From positions 54,063,314 to 54,127,313 of the forward strand of contig JAVGWX010000008.1 of NCBI GenBank assembly GCA_036924085.1: DNA of 64,000 bases, in the 5' to 3' direction. Position numbers and translations under genes: made by a program. This document shows, in pieces, positions 53,982 through 62,203 of the stretch. Numbering within the stretch: the first letter of the stretch is position 1; every line of letters begins with the position of its first letter. Under the pieces are notes generated by a model. It saw only the letters and a program-made list of their open reading frames with translations. It was not told the DNA's origin and did no database searches. This stretch comes from Ariolimax columbianus (taxonomy: Eukaryota; Mollusca; Gastropoda; Stylommatophora; Arionidae).

Positions 53982-54255
53982 CCGTGGTGAAGTGGTTAAG
54001 CCGTCGGCCTCGTGATCAGGTGGTGTGGATTCGACTCCGGACTCCGCCGTCTTTTTCACCGGTGCTTGATGCGGAGTCCCCTGCATATCGTAGTCGTCCC
54101 CTAGTCGTCTTGTCCGTGACTTGCCACTGGGGTCGGGCGGCTCGAGACGAGAGAGTGAAGATAAAAAGTAGCGCAGTTAATCCTTACCAAAAAAATCGCT
54201 AGCAAAATAAATTATGCCACCATTGTCTATGATGGACGGCGGCCTTTGCCTTTGA
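53982..54255 (+). mobile_element. SINE family B, copy 2
   Basis: Starts CCGTGGTGAAGTGGTTAAGC (A box region), has the B box GGATTCGACTCC at 54,027-54,038, a body with GACTTGCCACTGGGGTCG and CTCGAGACGAGAGAGTGAAG, and ends GGCGGCCTTTGCCTTTGA. It is the opposite-strand counterpart of 15,989-16,257. Confidence 0.85.
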
Positions 54256-54449
54256 TTCCCTAATACAAACCTTCGAACAGAATTACTCATTCTAACACTT
54301 CACTCTCTTTCTCTAAGCACAAACAGTAACTCTTGCCTACTCTTTGCTCTACCTAACATTATTTTTAACAATATTCTAAACGTTCCATCCTCTTCATTGC
54401 ATTGCTGCTTGTGTATTCACCCTTTTATATAAATTCGTTACATCTTATC

Positions 54450-54850
54450 CCGAGTTGTCAGCCAGGGTCTTTGTGTATGACAAGGACAAGAATAGCACCA
54501 CTGTCACACAGAGAGCATGTTGTAAGCGGCGACTAACTGTGTGACATGGCATAACACCGGCCATGGTTAGGTGGCTTGTTTCGAGCAGCATAGATGGCGC
54601 CTAATAGCTTGCGTGTCTACTTTGATGTAGTGTTTGCGTCTTTTGAGGTGGACTCGCACATCGGTTAACCACCTTCCGTAATCGCGTGTCCTAACGTAGC
54701 AGAGTATTAGGAGTATTAAGCTGCTCGAACCTAGCCCGCTATGCAGGAAACGTTTCTCCCAGCTACATACAGCTCATGCCAGAGCTGGGACCAGCACAGC
54801 GGCATCTGTCCCTGAAGAAGTTTAAGTCGACTAAGAACTAAGAAGAACAT
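54450..54850 (-). mobile_element. Repeat family C, copy 2
   Basis: Minus-strand landmarks in the same order as 24,095-24,425: AGCGGGCTAGGTTCGAGCAG, GTAGACACGCAAGCTATTAG, GCGCCATCTATGCTGCTC, CCATGTCACACAGTTAGTCG. It is more diverged and has an extra segment (54,640-54,710). Confidence 0.6.
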
Positions 54851-54895
54851 TTGTCCATTTGTCCCCCAACCCTCCGTTTTTATTTGTTTAGTTTT

Positions 54896-55127
54896 TTGTT
54901 GTGCGTTCACCTTATTTTTGAATTCCCCAAGGCGGTGTGCGTTGCACTATGTTTTTATTTTGCGCCTGTAGCCTAAGTGCATCCGACTTCGGCATGCATT
55001 ACATGTAAGGGTTTGCTTCCTCCTGCATCTTCTAAGGGTTTGCTTCCCCAGTACTGTGATTGGGGAGCGAACCCAGCACCTTCGAGTTGTGAGCCGTGTC
55101 ACTTAACCATTAGCCCATGCCGTCCCC
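54896..55127 (-). mobile_element. SINE family D, copy 3
   Basis: Minus strand: GGGGACGGCATGGGCTAATG (A box), GTGCTGGGTTCGCTCCC (B box), a 28-bp internal duplication around GGAAGCAAACCCTTA, the core GCCGAAGTCGGATGC, AGGCGCAAAATAAAAACATA, GCACACCGCCTTGGGGAATT, AAGGTGAACGCACAAC. Full length. Confidence 0.85.
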
Positions 55128-55129
55128 AA

Positions 55130-55985
55130 CATTATAATGAATATATAACACACAAAGCGCTTTGGTGCAGACTTACTGAAGTTGTTCGGGTTAGGAACCC
55201 TATAGCACTGGTCTCTTGTTTATTTCTGAGTCTAACAATAACAAGGTTAAGATTAGACGAAAAAAAGGATATAAAGGATGAAGCGAAAACTAGGGAGAAG
55301 GATTCAGGTGGGACTCGACAACGTAGACAATGTGATTGGTTTCATCGTCACGTGTTTAGGTGTCGCCATGGAAACTAACACACAGCTGACGTACACACTT
55401 GTATATGTTTTATGTGTCAGTCATTGAATGGAGAATTCATAGAAGTTGCATTGTTTGTCTTTTTTTTTTTTTTTTTAATCTGTCAAATTTGGGACTAACA
55501 GTTCGTGTTTTTAAACGATAGATGCGCTGTGTGGAACCCGCAGTGGCTAGGGAGAGTGTGGAGACTACAGAACCAGTAGCACTACAGAATACCTGTCCAA
55601 AAAAAACAAAGAGAAATCTTTGGCAAATGGTAGAACACGGACGGAGTTCAAGAAGACGATTAAAATAAGGAATCTTTGAAGGATAATCACTGTAATTCTG
55701 TATTCTTTTGGAATCATACGAACCTAGTTTTCATACTGTCTTAATGTTATATCTATGAATGTAAGTCACTGACTACTGAATTGGCAAACAATATGTGTCG
55801 TAATTAATTTTTATTCACTGTTTTCCTCTTCCTGCGGGTGCAGATTAACCAGTTGTCTGCGTAATTGTTTCCCCATTCTTATCTGGCATGTCATATCAGA
55901 AGATAATTGAATGTACTGTTTTAGCAAGCTTGTGGGAAAACCTCCCCAGCGTTTTGAATCGTGTATGCTAGTTAATATGCTTGTA
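55130..55985. other. No recognised feature
   Basis: Contains a 15-bp poly-T run near 55,463 and otherwise unremarkable sequence. The 133-codon frame ending at 55,378 starts inside SINE D and shows no motif. Confidence 0.45.
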
Positions 55986-56470
55986 ACATATCAATGCGAA
56001 AAAGCAAGATCACGGGACTAACGTGTTGGTTTTTTCTATAGAGCCTGTGTTTTTCCTGTGGCAGCTTATGACTGTGAATCATGGACGATTACCAAAACTT
56101 ATAGACAAAGAATCGGATCCTTCGAGTCAAAATGTTACAGAAAGATCCTCAAAATACCCTGGACAGAGAAAAAAACAAATGTAGACATTCGGCAACAGTT
56201 GAGCATAGAGGAGAACTGGTTTATCAATTCCATTTTGGCTAGAAAATGCAAATACTTTGGTCACATCAAGAGACTCAACGGTCTTAAGAGAACGGTGATG
56301 GAAGGTATGGTGCCAGGCAAAAGATGAAGGGGTAGACCAATAAGAAGATGGCACCAAGATATCCAGGAATGCCTATGACTGGTGGAGGCTGGAGTTATGG
56401 CACGAGAACGCGTTTCTTTCAGACCGACTGTGATGGGAGCGACGTTCTACAAAAGACATGCTACATGGTG
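55985..56470 (+). pseudogene. LINE C-terminal fragment (YDCESWT type)
   Basis: RACVFPVAAYDCESWTITKT, QRIGSFESKCYRKILKIPWT, EENWFINSILARKCKYFGHI, KRLNGLKRTVMEGMVPGKR, then a stop, RGRPIRRWHQDIQE and RPTVMGATFYKRHA. Parallel to 28,466-28,985 and 43,205-44,370; all three belong to one LINE lineage. A stop at 56,325 and a later shift inactivate it. Confidence 0.8.
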
Positions 56471-56554
56471 ATGAATTCGTTCGTCTTGTGTGTTTTCTTC
56501 TGTCCGATTATCCTGGAATTGACATCGGCTATATGAATAGCACTACGCTTAAAC

Positions 56555-56700
56555 ATGTGTCGTATTTCAAGGTCTAGTTCACACGTCTGAACTTCACGAG
56601 ATTGGCGCCTTTCACTCTAGCTGCAAACAGTGTCAGCTTTGGTGTATGAAATTTAGACACAACTATAATGAACTGCCACCTGGAGAGAGATGGGCTCCGT
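56555..56700 (+). repeat. Dispersed repeat H, copy 2
   Basis: TCAAGGTCTAGTTCACACGT, GAACTTCACGAGATTGGCGC, CTAGCTGCAAACAGTGTCAG and ATGAAATTTAGACACAACTA align with 6,148-6,282. Both copies lie within 400 bp downstream of a LINE fragment or family C copy. Confidence 0.65.
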
Positions 56701-56796
56701 CAGGCGTACTGCGACCCAAGACACACCGTTGTTCTATGCCGAGAGCTGGTTACTACAAACTACACTAACGGTGCCTCAACGACCTTCTAGGTTATG

Positions 56797-56850
56797 GGAC
56801 TGATGATGATGATGATGATGATGATAGTGATAATGATGATAATGATACGC
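56797..56850. repeat. (GAT)n microsatellite
   Basis: Seven perfect GAT units, then GATAGTGATAATGATGATAA. Confidence 0.9.
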
Positions 56851-56999
56851 ATAGCACATAACTAAATAAAAACACACAACATTTTAATGGCGTTATGAAG
56901 GCGAAACCAAATATAATTACAAAGTCTTAATGTGGGTCTCATGGCAACAATTACCACCGAGGGAGAAGATAACTATTCATGGACTATGCAGCAGCCAAT

Positions 57000-57215
57000 G
57001 TGAGGCGGGGTGGCCAGTTCTCTTCCTTGCTGTCTATACCTTTCCCAGCTCATGCGTCAGGTACTCATTTGTGGCTGGATAAACTAGAAAAGCGACCGTA
57101 ACAGGAGCCGTCCGCGACATAATCTTTTTGTCCGGCCGTGATTTCGAACCCTGGCGCGCTGTAATACCTGTCTTAGCAAGGCAGCTCACTGTCGACTAGG
57201 CTAAGAAAGTAAACT
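57000..57215 (-). mobile_element. tRNA-derived SINE (family L)
   Basis: Minus strand: TTAGCCTAGTCGACAGTGAG (A box region), GCGCGCCAGGGTTCGAAATC (B box GGGTTCGAAATC), GACAAAAAGATTATGTCGCG, and a body ending GAACTGGCCACCCCGCC. A fragment at 47,377-47,445 shares the body. Confidence 0.65.
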
Positions 57216-57219
57216 TAAA

Positions 57220-58590
57220 CAATTTTTGTTGATTATATGTGTCAAACAAATTCAAAACCCAAGTGGTAGTAAGGATGAAAATAATAGATCCATTTTCGCC
57301 TTCATAACATGTCGTTAAAAGACGACTAAAGAGGGATATGCTTAGGAATGGCAATTTCATAATGTAAAAAAATTGCCGTTATAATCAGCTATTGCAAAAT
57401 CTCAGATACAGGATTCCTGTAAATAGACCCATCCTTGGCTCTCTACGTCTTGTCAGACGATAGTAATTGTGTTTTTAGCACAAAGCCCGAATAGATAGAG
57501 ACCAAGTGTTGCCCATGTAGTATGGTCCCTCTCTCTGTCTGCCTTGTTTGTTCCAAGGGAAAGGTGATACCAATACATTTGGAACAAGGCAAGCTGCAGG
57601 AACTGCAGGATCAGCAGAGAAATGCTCAATCTGTTCGCCTGTCGGGGCTTCATTCCTAGACCAGCGGCCAACCAAGGTAAAGGGTCTTGTCTGCCCTGCC
57701 ACAAAACTCAGCTGTTGCCTTTCCTCGCTCTACGATAAGACATTGTATCTTCTTGCGTGTGCTCCTTGGCACATCGTTGGTTGTCAGGTTTGGTAGACGC
57801 TGACAAACTTTCATAGTTATCAGACAACAGGTTGCACGATCATATCTGGAAAAAAAAACCGGCAAGACGCAAGCATCTTATTTGCAAGGCTTTAGATGGT
57901 TTGAAATCAGAGTTTTCCTTTTCCTAGATGAGCTGCCTTCCTATGCTTTTGAGCCTCATCTGCCCGAAAATACTGATTTTAAGGCGCCAGAGGTTCGCCT
58001 TCCACATCTTCTCCTGTTAGTCAAAACAGTTCTGCCGCGCCAAGGCCAGCGATGGACTTTGTTGTCAGAATCTATATGAGACGCGCACTATGGAAGCATT
58101 TAGTTGGTGTTGACAGTTCATCCTCAATCACACCCCCCGGCTATTAAAATATTTAGAACCAAGTAAATGGACCAGACACAATTAAAATCAATGCTTTACA
58201 TCGGAGCTCAAATGTGGATGATTAGAAATGCTTGGAAACAGGCTTACTTTAAAAGGTGGAAGCTGGAATGGTGGCCTATGATTCACGTTGAAGTAAAAAG
58301 ATGAATAAATGAAGCAACATCAAAGACAAAAACAAAAAAGAAAGATAGAAAGACATTTAGGAACAGTCATGTTAAATTATGTTGAGCATTATCGATATAA
58401 TTGAACTTCGGACAGAGCCATAGGTCTCACGTACAAAATCACGAAAGGTACGTATACTAATGCTTCATATGACTATCTGCATCAATATACTCCTATCTCG
58501 TCCTCAGTCACCCATCCCTGTTCTGTCTATGAGGTGAATTCTTCTTCTTCTTCTACTTCTTTTATAACCTGATCCTATGCATATAACCGG
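57220..58590. other. No recognised feature
   Basis: ATGTCGTTAAAAGACGACTA at 57,308 is another copy of the dispersed 19-bp motif. The overlapping frames at 57,450-57,865 on both strands look moderately protein-like but carry no motif I can identify. A TTC tract at 58,540-58,562 precedes the next SINE. Confidence 0.4.
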
Positions 58591-58599
58591 GGGAGGTTC

Positions 58600-58964
58600 T
58601 TCTTCTTCTTCTTCTTAGTTCGTTCTCAATCTCCCGCTACCAAACCCTGAAAGGGCTTAAGTAGCAGAATGTAGTCCAGATAACGAAATGCGTTGTGTCG
58701 TAGTTTACAGCTTGACTGCGATATTTGCACCTTTCGGTCCAACACATCCGACTTCAGCAAGCATGTTTTGAGTACCGGGTTAGTTTTCCCTATTCGATCC
58801 CTTCTCCTTAGCCAGTCTGCCCTGCTGCAGCCTGTTATCCAGGATCACCGCATGAAGGCGTAGAAGGGTCTTGGTAGCTCTGGTTCGCTGGCCCTGACGC
58901 TAGCAGTCAGCTATGGGTCGCTGACTACTGCAGCTCATGCGCTGCTCAGCGTCTTGATCCCAAA
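58600..58964 (-). mobile_element. Repeat family E, copy 5 (perfect 9-bp TSD)
   Basis: Flanked by GGGAGGTTC at 58,591-58,599 and 58,965-58,973. The tail, seen at the left as TTCTTCTTCTTCTTCTTAG, is (GAA)n rather than the (CCAAG)n of copies 3 and 4. It was inserted into the last codons of the minus-strand LINE fragment that resumes on both sides. Confidence 0.9.
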
Positions 58965-59460
58965 GGGAGGTTCACAAAGGAAACTGTGCGTTGCAGGTTA
59001 TCATCGGTCCCCCACATCTTTCCGAGCATGATCGCTTCCCCCGGGCAGACTGCCTTTCTTTGGTCTGTATAAGTGAACCAGTCCTGCAGGGTATGTTCTA
59101 GAGTTGGCTTGGCTGCTCCACAATAGCACGTGACGGTGTGTCTGAGACATATTCTATGGGGGTGGACCTTGAGTCTGCAATGTCCCATTCTGAGTCTGAA
59201 GATCTTTGTCTGTCTATCTCTGCCAATTTTGTCTATTCTGTCATTTTCTAGTTTGTAAAATTTGTGCTGGTCTCTGCATTCCGTCATCATAGATCGTTTG
59301 ATGGGTGTCTTTGCTTCTTTATACCTCTAACGATGGTGAGTCTGTGTGTCGTGACTTCCGGCTTTTGCGAGCTAATCTGCCGTCTCGTTTCCAAGTATCC
59401 CACAGTGGGCTGGAATCCATTGTAGGACTAAATCTGTTTACTCTGGGACAGCAGTCAGCA
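58965..59460 (-). pseudogene. RNase H / C-terminal part of an I/Jockey-type LINE
   Basis: Minus strand from 59,460: DLVLQWIPAHCGILGNETAD, a stop, LAKAGS; after a shift the open frame 59,290-58,946 gives RQTKIFRLRMGHCRLKVHPH, TVTCYCGAAKPTLEHTLQDW (C-x-C-x8-H-x4, final Cys replaced by Trp) and GKMWGTDDNLQRTVSFVNLP. So the RNase H end and the Cys/His tail are present and RT is missing. Family E copy 5 interrupts its end. Confidence 0.8.
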
Positions 59461-59509
59461 GTCAAATAGAAACCTTAATATTTGTTACTGACAGAATATG
59501 ACATATTAC

Positions 59510-59785
59510 GGTAATTTGTTGATCTCACCTGTCACATTTGTTGATCTCACCTGGCACATTTGTTGATCTCACCTGGCACATTTGTTGATCTCACCTGACA
59601 CATTTGTTGATCTAACCTGACACATTTGTTGATCTCACCTGACACATTTGTTGATCTCACCTGGCACATTTGTTGATCTCACCTGGCACATTTGTTGATC
59701 TCACTTGACACATTTGTTGATCTCACCTGGCACATTTGTTGATCTCACCTGGCACATTTGTTGATCTCACCTGGCACATTTGATC
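59510..59785. repeat. 22-bp x12 array
   Basis: Units CACATTTGTTGATCTCACCT plus GG or GA, period 22. A single diverged unit stands at 22,434-22,455 (TGACATTTGTTGATCTCACA). Confidence 0.92.
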
Positions 59786-59799
59786 CAAAAAAACCTGCA

Positions 59800-60290
59800 G
59801 TCGAAGGATTGACTGGGCATTCATTGCTGTGTCATCATTTAACTGCGGCCATTGATTGATGTCAGTATGACCGTTCATTCATCGGCTTGTGCGTCCCCCC
59901 CCCCCCTCAACTATCAACCAGTTTTGGTGCCGGGATGTCAGCTTGTGCTTTGCCGTAATCTTCCAACGTGACCAGGACAGTTCACCTGTACAAACTCTTC
60001 AACGTTTATGAACCATATGTGTGTTGTCTACAAATGTTGTAGCTATCCCTTTTCTGCGTTTTTGGTGTAATGTCTTAAAGATAGACACAATGGTTACCCA
60101 ACTACCTCAGAGCTGCAATAGCAGCGTCATCTGACATCTCATACCAGACGGCGGGCGGGGGACGGCGAGAGAGGGGGGGGGAGAGAATGGGTAGAAAAGT
60201 AATTAAGATAGAAACACGGCTTACAACATCAACTTGAATATATTCATATTCAGTAACGTAGTACATTTATGGAATGTACAGCTATTAAAG
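59800..60290. other. No recognised feature
   Basis: Includes an eleven-base poly-C near 59,896 and a G-rich stretch near 60,150-60,190. Nothing else identified. Confidence 0.45.
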
Positions 60291-60293
60291 AGT

Positions 60294-60390
60294 GCATGCT
60301 GAAGTCGGATGTACTAGGCCATTAGGCGCACAAACATAAAACTGCATACTCTGCCTTAGCATGTAACGCGACCGAGAAAAATATCAAAAT
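60294..60390 (+). repeat. SINE D-like core fragment
   Basis: GCATGCTGAAGTCGGATGTA, CTAGGCCATTAGGCGCACAA and CTGCATACTCTGCCTTAG correspond to the D-family core and the GCACACCGCCT segment, with the head missing. Confidence 0.5.
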
Positions 60391-60599
60391 AACAGGTGTG
60401 CTCTGTTCTCCTCAACTAAAACGATGCGGCACTCAAGCCGAGAAAACACACCTACAGAAAGATGGACATAGATATGTGAGAGATCAGTGTTGCTTGAAAG
60501 TACGACCTGATTTAAAAGACCGCAAATGATCCATCAGAAGTGGTTCAGAAGCACAATCTGAGTTTGGTATAATCTTCATTGAATAGTAGAAAGTAATTT

Positions 60600-60905
60600 A
60601 AATAATGGGAGGTCAAGATGCAGCAGAGCAAATAAGATGGCGCCAGTCAGCGTCTCATAGCTGGCCGCTTGTATCAGGGTCAGCTGACCAAGACCATATT
60701 CTGCCTCCATACGGCGACCTTGGAAACTGGCGGCTCCAGTGTAGTCTGGTTACGGGAATAGAGTACGCATAGGGAAGGCAAATTCGTTATCCGAAAAATA
60801 GAGCTGAAATCAGATGTTTAGTCGAAGGGACCAAAAATCACAGCATCCCTTTAAACTACGACAAAGGGCACGACGCCATTTTCTAGACGAACGACGGCAA
60901 GCAGA
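60600..60905 (+). mobile_element. Repeat family E, diverged copy 8
   Basis: GTCAGCGTCTCATAGCTGGC, CATACGGCGACC, GCTGAAATCAGATG, CAGCATCCCTTTAAACTACG and GCCATTTTCTAGACGAACGA follow the family E order at low identity. The tail is short and lacks GAA or CCAAG units. Confidence 0.5.
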
Positions 60906-61223
60906 AACATGTCTTAAGTGATGACGTCATTAAAATCAAATAACTGCATCTACGGGTATTTGCAACAAATCATTTGTTTTCTTATCTCTTGTTTCACACC
61001 AGCCAGATTACTCAGCCACCACTACATTGGCCTCCTATACAAAAGCATGCTTTTGCAGTGGTGGTTTTTTATAACAATGCGTTTTACACGTCGAAGACTC
61101 TAGCCGGATGCACAACTTCCTTTAGTCATATTTTACGGTATGCATGGATGCAAAGGGGTTCTGTTCTTTCTGCCCCAGTTAGGATCAACAACAAAGTTAT
61201 ATTTATTATCATTTTCCTCTTAG

Positions 61224-61586
61224 TGATCAAGACGTGGAGCAGCGCATGAGCTGCAGTGGTCAGCGACCCATAGCTGACTTCTATCCTCAGGGCCAACGAA
61301 CCAGAGCTGCCAAGACCATTCTACACCTCCATGCGGTGATCCTGGATAACAGGCTGCAGCAGGGCAGACTGGCTAAGGAGAAGCAATTGAAGAGGGAATG
61401 CTAACACGGTACTCAAAAAATGCTTGATGAAGTCGGATGGTTTGGACCGAAAAGTACAAATATCACAGTCAAGCTGTAAACTACGACACAACGCATTCCG
61501 TTCACTGGACTACATTCTGCTTCTTAAGCCCTTTTAGGATTTGGTAGCGGGACATTGAGAACGAACGAAGCCAAGCCAAGCCATTC
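61224..61586 (+). mobile_element. Repeat family E, copy 3 (9-bp TSD)
   Basis: Flanked by TCCTCTTAG at 61,215-61,223 and 61,587-61,595. Full length, with tail GAAGCCAAGCCAAGCC. It has a few private changes (GACGTGGAGC instead of GATGCTGAGC). Confidence 0.88.
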
Positions 61587-61744
61587 TCCTCTTAGATCAA
61601 ATTGCGCCCACACAAAGTGTTTGTAAGATCTGAGAGACTGTGCTTGTCTGTTCAACTGTCGGTGTTTCCTGCCTATCTGAAGATTTGTCTCTACCTTGGC
61701 TTGCTCGAAGGAATAACAATTCATTTAGGTCGCGTTTCTTACAG

Positions 61745-62203
61745 TAAGAGGCTGCGTAGCCTAGGGGTGAAGCGTCCGTTTCCCAATCCCAACGCACCGG
61801 GTTCTTCTTCTTCTTCTTCTTCTTCGTTCTCAATCTCCCACTACCAAACCCTGAAAGGGCTTAAGTAGCAGAATGTAGTCCAGAAAACGGAATGCGCTGT
61901 GTCGTAGTTTACAGCTTGGCTGCGATATTTGCACCTTTCGGTCCAACACATCCGACTTCAGCAAGCATTTCTTTAGTACCTGGTTAGCATTCCCTCTTCG
62001 ATCCCTTCTCCTTAGCCAGCCTGTCCTGCTGCAGCCTGTTATCCAGGATCGAATCCAGGTTCGAATCATGTTCGTGTCCAGTTTGACAGACTCCGGTGTC
62101 TGTGCTCATCCACGACAGGACAGTAATGGCAACCTACCGAACTGCACATCTGCCGAGAAACTTATAACAGCCAAATATGTTGGCGGTCGTAAGAAGCGAC
62201 TAA
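61745..62203 (+). mobile_element. SINE family F, split by a family E insertion
   Basis: Head GCGTAGCCTAGGGGTGAAGC (A box) ends at 61,804 with CCGGGTTC; after family E copy 6, CCAGGTTCGAATCATGTTCG (B box) continues at 62,052. The body has CACGACAGGACAGTAATGGC, AACTGCACATCTGCCGAGAA and ends GGCGGTCGTAAGAAGCGACT at about 62,202. Reading across the insertion gives a tRNA-like head with normal A-B spacing. The 3' motif is the dispersed GTCGTAA-GCGACTAA. Confidence 0.75.
61803..62051 (-). mobile_element. Repeat family E, copy 6, 5' truncated
   Basis: Minus orientation: (GAA)n tail at 61,803-61,826, then the family body back to GATCCTGGATAACAGG, where the 5' ~105 bp are absent. Flanks GGGTTC and AGGTTC suggest a short target duplication within the B box of SINE F. 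Truncation at the 5' end is what target-primed reverse transcription produces. Confidence 0.85.

Noticed and set aside
53976..54040. Candidate tRNA gene (A box and B box well spaced)
   Set aside because: The same head is joined to the same non-tRNA body at 15,989-16,257, with a TSD; a SINE, not a tRNA gene. The same reasoning applies to the heads at 23.7, 51.2, 57.2 and 61.75 kb.
57453..57865. Overlapping 69- to 83-codon frames on both strands
   Set aside because: Looked at for transposase or gene fragments; no motif held up and both strands are equally open.
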